NCBI RefSeq assembly: GCF_002197755.1
Contig: NZ_NHOT01000003.1
Location: 620,001-684,000, forward strand
DNA length: 64,000 nt
Direction: 5' to 3'
Origin: Pedobacter sp. AJM
Lineage (GTDB): Bacteria > Bacteroidota > Bacteroidia > Sphingobacteriales > Sphingobacteriaceae
In this document: one piece after another, positions 40,969 through 50,911 of the stretch
Layout: each line of letters begins with the position of its first letter
Position numbering within the stretch: the first letter of the stretch is position 1
Program-made: the position numbers and the translations under genes
The notes under the pieces: model-generated
What the model was told of the DNA's origin: nothing
Databases searched by the model: none
What the model saw: the letters and a program-made list of their open reading frames with translations, nothing else

Positions 40969-43701
40969 TTAAAAGTTAAAAGCCAATTTGGTAAAGAGCC
41001 TGCGACCATTAAAGCCCATTTGAACAGCATCCCATGCACCGCCTGTCTCGCCATCATAAGCCGAGAGTTTAGCACCTTGAACATAGCCATAATCCGGGTG
41101 AATATTGAATACATTATCTACACCAAAAAACACGGTCATCCTTTTTGATACTTTATAAGAACCATAAAGATCAGTAACCATTTTACCAGAATAATTGAAT
41201 TGCTCCAATACGGTTGTGGCCGGATCGTTATCCAGCGCAACCAAGGGTGGGTAAGTATTTTCATAGCCATAACCCAAAATCGAAATTTTACCATAGTACA
41301 AAAAGCGTGTTCCCACCATCCAATTGCCAAAACCATAATCTAAGTTTAAGCCTAGTTTTACAGGAGGTGCAGACGCTTTAATGTAAGCCTGTTCACGATC
41401 GCTAAAAAATGCCTGTTGATTTTCATAAGAACCACTTAGTGCATTTGGAATATTGATTTTATCAATATTTAGGTGATTTAAGTTTCCGGTAAATAAAACC
41501 CTGATGCTCTTATTATCGAATCGTTTGTTATAATCTACCACTAAATCCAAACCATAATTTGTGGTGTTAACCGCATTTGCAAAGAACTGTGCCTGTGATA
41601 CATTCAATTGATTTAATATCGGCTTCAACGCCGGAATACTTTCATCAAACTGACCTGACAAAACTACCCTATCTTTAATATTGATGCGATAACCATCTAA
41701 GGTAACGTTAATCTCCGGTATAGGCTTCCATGAAAATCCTAAACTGGCATTCATAGATTTTTCCTGTTTTAAATCAGGAATTCCTGCAGCTTTGGTAATT
41801 GGACTATAGTTTGGTGCAATTTTAACCTCGAAAACATTACCTCCCTGTACATTGGTAAAGGTATTGCTAAAATTGATTTGCTGTAGCGATGGTGCCCGGA
41901 AACCCGTACTTAATGATCCCCGAATATTAAAATTATTCGTTAGCTTGTAACGGGTAGCGAATTTGTAATTGCTGGTGAAACCAAAATCGTTATAGTTTTC
42001 GGCTCTCACCGCAACACCAATCAGCCATTTATCAGTTGCATCTAATTCAGCATCAACATAAGCCGCCACGTTTGATCGGCTGGCATTCACTTCATCACCT
42101 GGCTGATAACCAGGGAAACCTTGTGCCCCGGTAGCTTTATCAGGGTTATAGTTGGCATAGGAGTCTTTTTCACCAGCATAAATCTGATAATTTTCATATC
42201 GATGTTCCAGGCCAAATGCTAAATTTAATCCTGATGCAACATCAGGTATTGCTTTACTTAAATTGAAGTTAACCGTGTTCTGCAAAAATGAGAAACCGCC
42301 ATCGTCAAAATGCGTTTTTCCGGCACCCAAAGAAGCATTGAAAGTCTGATCACCATAAAAATGGAAATTATTACGTCCCAATGTGTTGCTTAAATCCCAG
42401 TTCCAATCGTTACCCCAAATGCCTTTTACTCCCGCCGCAAAAGAAAGATCCTGAATTTTAGTCTGAATGATCGGATCAAAATAAGTTTCTCCGTCTATTG
42501 TAGTTTGTAAAATAGGGTTTCCGGCAACTCCATCAGGAAAACGCTCCGGCCTGTCTGATAAATTTCGGGTGTAAGCATAGGCATCAGAGGCCTTTATATT
42601 ACCACCTCCAAAAGAGTAAATAGTTGTTTTAGTGTGTGCAATCGGCAATTCCATATTGTACATTAAACCACCGGAGGTTACTGACCCATCTCCTGTAGAT
42701 CTCCTCACCGTATTAATAGGCAAACCATCTTTGGTACTTAAATCTGTATTCAGGTTTTGCCTGAATGTCTTTCCATTGGCAAAAAAGTTACCGGAGAAAT
42801 TGATAAAACCATTATTTTTCCCCAATGCCAGACCATAATTAGTGCCTAATGAAAAAGCATTGCCATCTATTGCGCCACCATGGCGATACTGACCCAGCTC
42901 TTTAGCATAATAAGTATTATTTCTCGGATCATAATAGCCCGAGTAGCCGGTATTGACACTTAAAACACCAACATCCTTTTTTAAGATCAGGTTGATTACG
43001 CCCGCAATGGCATCAGAGCCGTATTGGGCTGAGGCCCCGTCTCTTAAAATCTCCACCCGATCTATTGAAGATTCGGGAATGGCATTTAAATCCGTTCCTG
43101 AATTTCCCCTTCCACGGGTTCCGAATACGGCAACAAAGGCCGTTTGGTGACGGCGTTTACCATTCACTAAAACCAATGTCTGATCTGGCCCCAAACCTCT
43201 AAGCGTAGCCAAATCTATCTGATCGGCACCATCTGACCCACTTTGTTTATTAAAATTAAAAGATGGAGAAGCCGCATTTAAAATAGAGGTTAAATCCATT
43301 TTTGCAGTAGGCATATTTACCTGGTTAATTTTAATCACATCAACAGGAACTGGTGTTAACATGGATGAGCGACCTTTTCCACGTGTTCCAACCACCACAA
43401 AATCACCAAGATTTTGTGAACCTTCAGACAGCGTAATTGATGAAGCCATAGCGGCAGTCACTTCTTTGGTTTCATAACCAATTGCACTAATCACTAAAAT
43501 AGCCTGATTGGAAACTGAAATCTGAAAGTCTCCATTTTGATCCGTAACCGCACCCTTACCAGTCCCCTTTTCTTTAACAGAAGCGGCAATAATTCCTTCT
43601 CCTTTCGTAGTTAAAACCTTTCCCTTAACCAAATTCTGGGCTAAGGCAGTAATCGGAAGCACAAAAGCCACCATTAACACATAAAGTAATCGTTTTTTCA
43701 T
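40969..43701 (-). CDS. TonB-dependent outer-membrane receptor
   Basis: From ATG 43701 the 910-residue protein has a signal peptide (MKKRLLYVLMVAFVLPITALAQ), a carboxypeptidase-regulatory domain, and a plug with DLNAIPESSIDRVEILRDGASAQYGSDAIAGVINLILKKD and the TLVLVNGKRRHQTAF segment, then a large barrel. The FRAPSLQQI-type and terminal FTKLAFNF features fit iron-complex receptors rather than SusC. The substrate is unknown. The upstream ATG at 43725 gives an extra 8 residues and is not preferred. It faces the PepSY gene tail-to-tail. Confidence 0.92.
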   Translation of the reverse strand: MKKRLLYVLMVAFVLPITALAQNLVKGKVLTTKGEGIIAASVKEKGTGKGAVTDQNGDFQISVSNQAILVISAIGYETKEVTAAMASSITLSEGSQNLGDFVVVGTRGKGRSSMLTPVPVDVIKINQVNMPTAKMDLTSILNAASPSFNFNKQSGSDGADQIDLATLRGLGPDQTLVLVNGKRRHQTAFVAVFGTRGRGNSGTDLNAIPESSIDRVEILRDGASAQYGSDAIAGVINLILKKDVGVLSVNTGYSGYYDPRNNTYYAKELGQYRHGGAIDGNAFSLGTNYGLALGKNNGFINFSGNFFANGKTFRQNLNTDLSTKDGLPINTVRRSTGDGSVTSGGLMYNMELPIAHTKTTIYSFGGGNIKASDAYAYTRNLSDRPERFPDGVAGNPILQTTIDGETYFDPIIQTKIQDLSFAAGVKGIWGNDWNWDLSNTLGRNNFHFYGDQTFNASLGAGKTHFDDGGFSFLQNTVNFNLSKAIPDVASGLNLAFGLEHRYENYQIYAGEKDSYANYNPDKATGAQGFPGYQPGDEVNASRSNVAAYVDAELDATDKWLIGVAVRAENYNDFGFTSNYKFATRYKLTNNFNIRGSLSTGFRAPSLQQINFSNTFTNVQGGNVFEVKIAPNYSPITKAAGIPDLKQEKSMNASLGFSWKPIPEINVTLDGYRINIKDRVVLSGQFDESIPALKPILNQLNVSQAQFFANAVNTTNYGLDLVVDYNKRFDNKSIRVLFTGNLNHLNIDKINIPNALSGSYENQQAFFSDREQAYIKASAPPVKLGLNLDYGFGNWMVGTRFLYYGKISILGYGYENTYPPLVALDNDPATTVLEQFNYSGKMVTDLYGSYKVSKRMTVFFGVDNVFNIHPDYGYVQGAKLSAYDGETGGAWDAVQMGFNGRRLFTKLAFNF

Positions 43702-43946
43702 ATTTATTTTGCTAGATACAAGCAATATAAATTAAAAAACCATTCATTTTGTTAAAAAATAAATTAATAAAACAAAATAAAAACCACAAACAAACGAATT
43801 AACTTCAATTAAACCCAAAACGTATATTTAATACAACAGATTTATAGATTTTCTGTAGAAATTGAATAAAAATCATTCAAATAAAAAGACTAAAACTTAT
43901 GCATTCTTGCTAACAAATGAATGACATAACCTTTATTTAAAAAGCA

Positions 43947-43954
43947 TATTTTTG
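43947..43954 (+). promoter_or_regulatory. TAnnTTTG -7 element 5 nt before hscA
   Basis: TATTTTTG followed by TTGCT and ATG. Part of the short-leader promoter set. Confidence 0.5.
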
Positions 43955-43959
43955 TTGCT

Positions 43960-45816
43960 ATGGCAAAAATATCAATCAACCTTGCTACAGGTTCATTTCA
44001 AAAGGAAGAAATCATAGTCGGAATCGATTTAGGCACAACCAATAGTTTAGTCGCTTTTATTAATCCAGATAAAAATCCGCAGGTGATTAACGATGCCGGA
44101 AAGGGATTATTGGTGCCATCTGTGGTTTATTTTAACAGCCAGAATGAAGCTATTGTGGGGAATGAAGCTAAGGAATATTTAACTACTGATCCGGCCAACA
44201 CTATATTTTCAGTTAAAAGATTATTAGGCCGCTCCTATAAGGATGTTGCTGAACATGCTGCTATTTTCTCTTATAAAATTATTGATGATGATAGCGATGC
44301 CCTGGTAAAAATTCAGGCAGGTGATCGTTTTTATACCCCTATTGAACTATCTGCAGAAATTTTAAAAGAACTGAAAGCCAGGGCAGAACATGCTTTAAAG
44401 ACACCTGTTAACCGGGCTGTAATTACTGTTCCAGCCTATTTTAATGATAGTCAGCGCCAGGCCACACGCGATGCAGGTAAACTCGCCGGTTTAGACGTAA
44501 TGCGCATTGTAAATGAACCTACCGCTGCTAGTTTAGCTTATGGAATTGGTTTAGATCCTACGCAACAAAAAACCATTGCCGTTTATGATTTAGGTGGTGG
44601 AACATTTGATGTTTCTATTCTTCAAATTCAGAATGGAATTTTTGAAGTACTTGCTACAAATGGAAATACTTATTTAGGTGGTGATGATTTTGATAATGCC
44701 ATTTTAAACCATTGGATAGAAAAAAATAATTTAGACATTAAGGTATTGGCTGAAGATAATATCCTGATGCAAACCTTGCGTTTACAAGCTGAAGCAGCAA
44801 AAAAAGCATTGTCTTCGCAAAATTTATACAATGAAAAAGTTGGCGAAATCTGGTGTACATTAGATCAGCAAACTTTTGAACAGCTCATTGCGCCGAAGGT
44901 TGAAGAAACCATTAGCGCTTGTAAAAATGCTTTAAAGGATGCTGAACTTAAGGCTGATGATATTGATGAGGTGATTTTAGTTGGTGGCTCCACCCGTACC
45001 CCATTTGTTAAACAACAGGTAGAAAATTTCTTTGGCAAAACACCTCAAGATAATATTAATCCGGATGAAGTGGTGGCATTGGGTGCAGCCATTCAGGCAG
45101 ATGTATTGGCCGGCAACCGTTCTGATATCTTATTGTTAGATGTAACCCCTCTTTCTTTGGGCATCGAAACCATGGGTGGATTAATGGATGTGATTATTGC
45201 CCGCAACAGTAAGGTGCCGACTAAAGCAGGTCGCCAGTATACGACATCCATTGATGGGCAGGTAAATATGAAAATTTCTGTTTATCAGGGTGAACGCGAT
45301 CTGGTAAAAGAAAATCGTAAACTGGCTGAATTTGAATTAAGAGGCATTCCGGCTATGCCTGCCGGATTACCTAAAGTTGATATTAACTTTTTATTGAACG
45401 CCGATGGCATTTTAACTGTTCAGGCAATTGAACTGCGTTCTGGCGTGAAACAGGAAATCGAAATTACACCAAGCTATGGTTTAAGTGATGACACTGTAGA
45501 AAAAATGCTGATTGATAGCATCACCCACGCCAAAAGTGACGTTGAGCAACGGATGCTGATCGAAGCAAGAAGTGAAGGTGAGCAATTGGTTTACACGGCC
45601 GAAGGTTTTATCAAAAAACATGCAGAACATTTAAGCGAGACCGAAATTGCAGAAACTGTGGCACATATCGAAGCGTTAAAAACAGCTTTAGCCTCACAAG
45701 AAAAAGATACCATTTTGAAGAAAGCAGATGAACTGAATGAATTTACCCGCCCATTTGCAGAACGTGTAATGGATGCGGCGGTTTCTACGGCGATGAAGGG
45801 GAAGAAGATTGAGTAG
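43960..45816 (+). CDS. hscA: Fe-S assembly chaperone HscA (Hsp70 family)
   Basis: The 618-residue protein starts MAKISINLATGSFQKEEIIVGIDLGTTNSLVAFI, an N-terminal extension before the Hsp70 phosphate-1 motif that is characteristic of HscA. Other Hsp70 signatures are visible: VYDLGGGTFDVSILQ (phosphate 2) and ILVGGSTRTPFVK, plus the substrate-binding segment LLDVTPLSLGIETMGG. It acts with HscB on IscU. It is separate from the iscX-fdx pair at 14 kb. Confidence 0.9.
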   Translation: MAKISINLATGSFQKEEIIVGIDLGTTNSLVAFINPDKNPQVINDAGKGLLVPSVVYFNSQNEAIVGNEAKEYLTTDPANTIFSVKRLLGRSYKDVAEHAAIFSYKIIDDDSDALVKIQAGDRFYTPIELSAEILKELKARAEHALKTPVNRAVITVPAYFNDSQRQATRDAGKLAGLDVMRIVNEPTAASLAYGIGLDPTQQKTIAVYDLGGGTFDVSILQIQNGIFEVLATNGNTYLGGDDFDNAILNHWIEKNNLDIKVLAEDNILMQTLRLQAEAAKKALSSQNLYNEKVGEIWCTLDQQTFEQLIAPKVEETISACKNALKDAELKADDIDEVILVGGSTRTPFVKQQVENFFGKTPQDNINPDEVVALGAAIQADVLAGNRSDILLLDVTPLSLGIETMGGLMDVIIARNSKVPTKAGRQYTTSIDGQVNMKISVYQGERDLVKENRKLAEFELRGIPAMPAGLPKVDINFLLNADGILTVQAIELRSGVKQEIEITPSYGLSDDTVEKMLIDSITHAKSDVEQRMLIEARSEGEQLVYTAEGFIKKHAEHLSETEIAETVAHIEALKTALASQEKDTILKKADELNEFTRPFAERVMDAAVSTAMKGKKIE

Positions 45817-45818
45817 TA

Positions 45819-45853
45819 AGTCCCGAGTTCAACGTCGTTAGTTCAGAGTCAAT
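45819..45853 (+). repeat. Heptamer-phased repeat tract behind hscA
   Basis: Five 7-bp units of the AGTCCCG and AGTTCAA type (one degenerate, CGTCGTT) in phase, beginning 2 bp after the hscA stop codon. Confidence 0.75.
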
Positions 45854-45916
45854 GTGTAAATTTAAGGCATAAGGTATCGTTCTGAATGAGATTCCAAATT
45901 TCTTATTAAGCATTTG

Positions 45917-45966
45917 CCATATAAGAAAATGAAGGGCGATTATCCTGTGAGTATTTTCTTATATGG
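45917..45966 (+). repeat. Perfect 14-bp inverted repeat between hscA and the LLM gene
   Basis: CCATATAAGAAAAT (45917-45930) is exactly complementary to 45953-45966 around a 22-nt loop. The arms are A/T-rich, so thermodynamic stability is modest; it could be a terminator or a regulatory stem. Confidence 0.6.
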
Positions 45967-46016
45967 TAATTCCCGCTTTCTTACCATACATCAAAAACCG
46001 CTAAACCTTAATCCCC

Positions 46017-46024
46017 TATCTTTG
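46017..46024 (+). promoter_or_regulatory. TAnnTTTG -7 element of the LLM monooxygenase
   Basis: TATCTTTG with 19 nt to the ATG at 46044, a normal leader. Confidence 0.5.
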
Positions 46025-46043
46025 TTAAATAAATTTTAGCATT

Positions 46044-47075
46044 ATGGAATTAGGTATTGGCATGTTCGGCGATTTGCAAATTAATGCAAAAGGAGATATT
46101 CAACCCGCACAACAAAGGCTTCAGGAAATTATAGAAGAAATTAAATTGATGGACCAGGTTGGTCTTGATTTTTATGGTATTGGTGAGCACCATCGCCCTG
46201 ATTATGCAGTTTCCAGTCCGGAGATTATTTTAGCCGCGGCAGCAACAGTTACTAAAAAAATTAAACTAAGCAGTGCAGTTTCCGTTTTAAGCTCCTCAGA
46301 TCCCGTAAAGTTATACCAGAATTTCGCAACTATAGACTTAATCTCAAACGGCCGTGCCGAGCTTATGGCCGGTCGCGGAAGTTTCATCGAATCATTTCCT
46401 TTGTTTGGCTATGACCTTCAGGATTACGATGAGCTTTACGAAGAAAAACTCGAATTGCTTTTAAAAATAAACCGTGAATCCAAAGTTAACTGGAAGGGCA
46501 AATTCAGGGCCGGTTTGGTGAATCAGGAAGTTTTGCCACGTGCGGTAAATAATAACCTCAAGATTTGGGTTGCCGTAGGTGGTACGCCACAATCTGTTGA
46601 ACGGGCAGGCAGATTAGGCTTACCTGTCATGTTTGCAATTATCGGTGGTCAGCCAAATCAATTTAAACCCCTTTTTGATTACTATAAAAAAGTTTATCAG
46701 GCCCATGGTCATGATATGGCTAAATTTGAAGTGGGCGTACACATGCATTCCCTGTTTGGAGCGAACAGCCGGGACATTTCAGATTATTACTTCCCCTTGT
46801 ATTCAGCTCAAATGAATAGAATTGGAAAATCACGTGGCTGGGCACCTTTTCAGAGAAACCAGTTTGAAGCCGGCCGGAGCCCCGAGGGTGCTTTAATTAT
46901 TGGTGATGTCAATGAATCCGTTGATAAAATTTTAGCCATGGAAGCCACATTTGGCTTAACCCGTTTTTCAGCGCATATGGATGTTGGCGGGCCATCTCAT
47001 GCGGCCATGATGAAATCAATAGAGCTCTTCGGAAATCAGATTGCGCCTGCCATTAGAAAAGCCCTGCAGCCATAA
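46044..47075 (+). CDS. LLM-class flavin-dependent oxidoreductase
   Basis: The 343-residue protein begins MELGIGMFGDLQINAKG and has the luciferase-like TIM-barrel pattern (DQVGLDFYGIGEHHRPDYAVSSPEIILAAAATVTKKIKLSSAVSVLSS), with the active-site His pair in GEHHRP. It is a two-component, FMNH2-dependent monooxygenase or F420 relative; the substrate is not evident. It stands alone in the window. Confidence 0.88.
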   Translation: MELGIGMFGDLQINAKGDIQPAQQRLQEIIEEIKLMDQVGLDFYGIGEHHRPDYAVSSPEIILAAAATVTKKIKLSSAVSVLSSSDPVKLYQNFATIDLISNGRAELMAGRGSFIESFPLFGYDLQDYDELYEEKLELLLKINRESKVNWKGKFRAGLVNQEVLPRAVNNNLKIWVAVGGTPQSVERAGRLGLPVMFAIIGGQPNQFKPLFDYYKKVYQAHGHDMAKFEVGVHMHSLFGANSRDISDYYFPLYSAQMNRIGKSRGWAPFQRNQFEAGRSPEGALIIGDVNESVDKILAMEATFGLTRFSAHMDVGGPSHAAMMKSIELFGNQIAPAIRKALQP

Positions 47076-47219
47076 ATGAGGTCAGATAATCTTGGGAATT
47101 GGCATAAAACTTGAAACAGAACAGTTATGCATATTGCTTAAGGTTTGGCTTTAATTCTAAACTGAATGGATTATTATATCTATAAATTGTTTTTAAACTT
47201 TTAAAATTAAGATGATCAG

Positions 47220-48341
47220 ATGAGTTTTTTAAAAAAATTATTTGGTTCAGATGCTCCTGAAAGGGAAGAACCAGAAGTACTCATGGAATTGAGAAGTCCG
47301 GCTTGTCCGATTACCGCTATTGTGGAGCAGGATAATCAAGTTGCTTATTTTTATTTGTGGGGTGATGAAGATTCCGATTTTGGAGTTAAAGCCTGCTGGA
47401 TCAGAAACCTGGATGAAGCCCCCTTAAATGCAGATTTGAAACAAATGGAAGAAGGAATTCCGCCAATGTTAACCAAAGCATACTGCAGGTTTCCAGAAGG
47501 ACAAACACCTTTGCAAGCAGATGATTTGGAAATTGTTTGGCTTGAGGAAGGTGATGGTGCTGCTTTAATAGAAAAGGGAGAAGTTATTGCCCTTATCCCA
47601 TCCTGGGCTGGTATGAATGGTTTTTCAGGCTATGCCAGAGACTGTGTTGGTGAAGGAGAATATTGCTGGGAACTCAAATCTTCTAATATCTTATTAGAAA
47701 GGGTTAAAAAAGCGAAAGATTACTGGCAATTGTGGGATCAGGAAATTAATCCATTTCAAATGATTCAGCCTCAGTTACTTCAACAATATGAAGATCATTT
47801 AGGTAAAAGTGATCAATATTTTGCGATAGATGGAAACGAATGGCCACCAAGGGGCTTATTCTTAAAGAAAGGAGAAGTTAAGGATGTATTTGTAACCGTT
47901 GGACTATCGTTGCTACCTATGCCAGTGGCTGAAATGTATAGCGAAGACCCTAATGCGGTAAACAGAATAGAATTGGGCTTACTCTTAAATGCTGGCTTGA
48001 CGCAGGCAGAGCTTAACCTTATTGGCGGTTGGATCAGCGGTCAGGCGGGCATTCCGTGGAAGAGAATTTCCTGGCTTGGTAACGGGCACACCATCACTTT
48101 TAATATTTTTGAGCACACAAAAATGACGTCAGTAGTACTGGTGAAACATTTAAATAACTTACCTGATATCCCGCTTGAAAATTACCGTGATAGTCAGGTG
48201 AATATATTATGGATGGTACCCATTACCGAAAAGGAGAGAAATTATATTACAGATCATGGATTTGAGCCCTTCAGTGAAAAGTTAAATAACATCGGATCAG
48301 AAATTTTCAATATTCACCGTGATGAAATTAATTTAAGTTAA
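47220..48341 (+). CDS. DUF2314-like plus SUFU-domain protein
   Basis: The 373-residue protein is intracellular (no signal). The C-terminal half (about 204-365) matches a suppressor-of-fused (SUFU) domain: PPRGLFLKKGEVKDVFVTVGLSLLPMP, RIELGLLL and VNILWMVPITEKERNYI. Bacterial SUFU proteins are often immunity or anti-toxin partners in polymorphic toxin systems, although many are orphans. The N-terminal part (about 20-170) is acidic and Trp-rich and not assigned. No toxin is adjacent, but a VgrG gene opens this window. Confidence 0.6.
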   Translation: MSFLKKLFGSDAPEREEPEVLMELRSPACPITAIVEQDNQVAYFYLWGDEDSDFGVKACWIRNLDEAPLNADLKQMEEGIPPMLTKAYCRFPEGQTPLQADDLEIVWLEEGDGAALIEKGEVIALIPSWAGMNGFSGYARDCVGEGEYCWELKSSNILLERVKKAKDYWQLWDQEINPFQMIQPQLLQQYEDHLGKSDQYFAIDGNEWPPRGLFLKKGEVKDVFVTVGLSLLPMPVAEMYSEDPNAVNRIELGLLLNAGLTQAELNLIGGWISGQAGIPWKRISWLGNGHTITFNIFEHTKMTSVVLVKHLNNLPDIPLENYRDSQVNILWMVPITEKERNYITDHGFEPFSEKLNNIGSEIFNIHRDEINLS

Positions 48342-48378
48342 AATCAGCACAAATAATATATATTTTTTATCTTAGGAT

Positions 48379-49335
48379 ATGAAAAGATTAACGATAACAA
48401 TGGCGTTAATCATCCCTTTTCTAATTTGTACATCCTGGGGTTTCTTTGCACATCAAAGAATTAACCAACTTGCTGTTTTTACCCTGCCTTCCGGCATGAT
48501 TGGTTTTTACAAAAAAAACGTCAAGTACATTACCGAACATGCCGTAGACCCAGACAAACGAAGGTATGCGGATACGCTCGAGCCACCTCGGCACTATTTG
48601 GATGTTGAAAATTACACATCAAATATAGATAGCATTCCTGAAAAGTGGAATGATGCATTGGCCAGATACGGATCAAAGTCATTAAATGCAAATGGTATTC
48701 TTCCCTGGCAAATCCAGCGAACATACTATAGCCTGGTTAATGCTTTTAAAATCATGGATTCTGTAAAAATACTGAAGTATTCGGCAGACCTTGGACATTA
48801 CATCGGAGATGCACATGTACCGCTCCATACTACCGCTAACCATAACGGACAACTCACTAAACAGGTAGGAATTCATGCGTTTTGGGAAAGCCGTTTGCCT
48901 GAATTATTTTCAACGCAATATAATTTTGTTGTAGGCAAAGCCAGTTACATTGAAAACCCATTAAAGGAGGCATGGAAAATAGTGAAGCATACCCATCGCT
49001 TAGTGGATACCGTGTTAATTTTTGAAGCACAGCTGGCCGCATCTTTTCCATCTGACCAGAAATATAGCTTTTCTGAACGGAACAATGTGGTTTTAAAACA
49101 GTATTCTATTGCCTATGCAAAGGCTTATCATGACCGGATGAATAATATGGTGGAAAAACAAATGCGGTTGGCTATATTGGAAACCGGTAATTTTTGGTTT
49201 TCAGCCTGGGTTGATGCCGGACAGCCGGAACTTAAAAATCTAGTGAAGATTGAGCCCGAACCAGACTTAAAAAAGGAAGAATCTGAAACAGAGCAGAAAT
49301 ATCAAAAAGGCATCATCATCGGACGAGAAATATGA
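48379..49335 (+). CDS. Zinc-dependent phospholipase C / S1-P1-nuclease-like protein
   Basis: The 318-residue protein has a signal peptide (about 1-20), after which WGFFAHQRINQLAVF provides the first zinc ligands (Trp N-terminus and His). Additional ligands in YSADLGHYIGDAHVPLHTT and HAFWESRLP are typical of the P1 nuclease/PLC zinc site. It would act on phospholipids or nucleic acid outside the cytoplasmic membrane. The C-terminal tail is highly acidic and Lys-rich. It shares a terminator with dedA. Confidence 0.82.
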   Translation: MKRLTITMALIIPFLICTSWGFFAHQRINQLAVFTLPSGMIGFYKKNVKYITEHAVDPDKRRYADTLEPPRHYLDVENYTSNIDSIPEKWNDALARYGSKSLNANGILPWQIQRTYYSLVNAFKIMDSVKILKYSADLGHYIGDAHVPLHTTANHNGQLTKQVGIHAFWESRLPELFSTQYNFVVGKASYIENPLKEAWKIVKHTHRLVDTVLIFEAQLAASFPSDQKYSFSERNNVVLKQYSIAYAKAYHDRMNNMVEKQMRLAILETGNFWFSAWVDAGQPELKNLVKIEPEPDLKKEESETEQKYQKGIIIGREI

Positions 49336-49342
49336 GTAAAAC

Positions 49343-49373
49343 AAAGCGGCGAACATCAAATGCCCGCCGCTTT
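49343..49373. terminator. Bidirectional GC-rich terminator between the PLC-like gene and dedA
   Basis: AAAGCGGCG (49343-49351) is perfectly complementary to 49365-49373 around a 13-nt loop, with A and T runs on both sides. Confidence 0.8.
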
Positions 49374-49395
49374 AAATTCTTTATCAGTATTTATA

Positions 49396-50082
49396 TTATT
49401 TCTTGGCGTCCTCACCTTCTATAATTTCTTCTATTTTTTTTGGTTGAAGACGGCTTTTTACCGCAGCCCATATCGCCGGAACAAAAGTTACCACCCCAAT
49501 GAATACAATTACAAGTTCGAAATTATTTTTGATCACAGGAATCTGGCCCAATACAAAGCCACCCAATAGTAGCGCGACGATCCATGCCACACCGCCTATA
49601 ACATTGAAATAGGTAAACCGGCCGAATGGCATCTTCGCAATTCCGGCCACAAATGGCGCAATGGTTCTGAAAATAGGCAAAAAGCGACTAAAAATAATGG
49701 CCTTTCCGCCGTGTTTTTCAAAAAACTCGTGTGATTGTTCGTAATATTTTAATTTTAAAATTTTATTATTCTCCTTGAACACACCAGCTCCGAGCACACT
49801 ACCTAGTTTAAAGTTTACCGTATTACCTAGAATGGCTGCAATGATCAGGATAAATAGCATTAACCAAATGCTGAGTCCGGTTTCATGCTCACCGGCAATT
49901 AGGGCCCCCATGGCAAAAAGCAGGGAATCACCAGGTAAAAAAGGTAAAACCACCAAACCGGTTTCTGCAAAAATAATCAGAAACAGGATCAGATATGTCC
50001 AGGTTTGATAATCATTAACAATTTGTGCGAGATGTACGTCGATATGAAGGATAAAATCCAGAAGTTGATGTAGTAATTCCAA
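49396..50082 (-). CDS. DedA-family membrane protein
   Basis: The 228-residue protein has the DedA pattern: FAETGLVVLPFLPGDSLLFAMGALIAG, the GSVLGAGVF turn, RFLPIFRTIAPFVAGIAKMPFGRF and a final GQIPVIKNN. DedA proteins are proton-coupled undecaprenyl phosphate or lipid flippases that are essential in some bacteria. Five helices fit. A -7 element lies 16 bp upstream of the start codon. Confidence 0.9.
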   Translation of the reverse strand: MELLHQLLDFILHIDVHLAQIVNDYQTWTYLILFLIIFAETGLVVLPFLPGDSLLFAMGALIAGEHETGLSIWLMLFILIIAAILGNTVNFKLGSVLGAGVFKENNKILKLKYYEQSHEFFEKHGGKAIIFSRFLPIFRTIAPFVAGIAKMPFGRFTYFNVIGGVAWIVALLLGGFVLGQIPVIKNNFELVIVFIGVVTFVPAIWAAVKSRLQPKKIEEIIEGEDAKK

Positions 50083-50098
50083 TTGATCTAATTTTGGA

Positions 50099-50106
50099 CA
50101 AAAGTA
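50099..50106 (-). promoter_or_regulatory. TAnnTTTG -7 element of dedA
   Basis: Minus-strand TACTTTTG with 16 nt to the dedA ATG. Confidence 0.45.
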
Positions 50107-50154
50107 TGAATATGAAAAGGATTTAGGAGCGATTAATTAAATAAATCTGATTAA

Positions 50155-50853
50155 TCAGTTACTGGTTACCAAACGTTTCTGAAGATCTCCTGTTTTAGAA
50201 CCGTCAATCAGCACCGTATAAACTCTACCTTTAATTATTGTTGTAGAATCCAATACCGTAACTACTGGCTGTGGATTAGTGGTAGTTGGTGTAGTGAGCA
50301 CAAATGAAATTTTGGTTAACCTGCTTACCTTTATTTTCTTTTCAACCCGATCGCCGTAACTCATGGAGAATTTATTAAAACTGGCACCTGTATCTGTTAC
50401 AATAACCGGAGACTGAAGGGTATAACCCAGATTTAAAAATACAACTTTAGCAGTTGCCGTATCTATTTTCACATCATCCTCATACATCATTAAATTTGGT
50501 GGTGAGGTTATCGTCTTTCTGGTGAAAAATACAGAATAATTTTTTCCTATTCCAAATCGCTGATTATCCAAACTGGTTAAATCGTCAGATGAGGTAATGT
50601 TCCTGGAGCTTACTTTGTAGGAAGAGTCTCCTGCAATTACAATATAACTGCTATTGGTTCCGTAAGTTGTAGCAGAACCAAGCTGCCGGCCACTAAGAAA
50701 AAAATTTTGCGTGGTATCCAAAGCCGAAGTTTGAAATATCCTGATTTTTGCATCTCCCTTAATGAAATTATCATTTTTAATGCAGGCACTGATACAGATA
50801 GTGCCCAGAGTTAAAAACAGTAATTTAGGAATTAGAAATAATTTATTCTTCAT
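50155..50853 (-). CDS. Lipoprotein related to DUF4397 family
   Basis: From ATG 50853 the 232-residue product has a lipoprotein signal ending ICISAC and a beta-rich domain with GDAKIRIFQTSALDTTQNFFLSGRQLG, matching the layout of DUF4397 proteins such as its neighbour 59 bp downstream-stranded (50912-51583). The pair likely arose by tandem duplication; function unknown, cell-surface or outer membrane location expected. Confidence 0.7.
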   Translation of the reverse strand: MKNKLFLIPKLLFLTLGTICISACIKNDNFIKGDAKIRIFQTSALDTTQNFFLSGRQLGSATTYGTNSSYIVIAGDSSYKVSSRNITSSDDLTSLDNQRFGIGKNYSVFFTRKTITSPPNLMMYEDDVKIDTATAKVVFLNLGYTLQSPVIVTDTGASFNKFSMSYGDRVEKKIKVSRLTKISFVLTTPTTTNPQPVVTVLDSTTIIKGRVYTVLIDGSKTGDLQKRLVTSN

Positions 50854-50911
50854 AAACAGGTATAACACAATTAAAACGTAAAGATAGCAGAAAGCATATT
50901 AAAACTGATAA

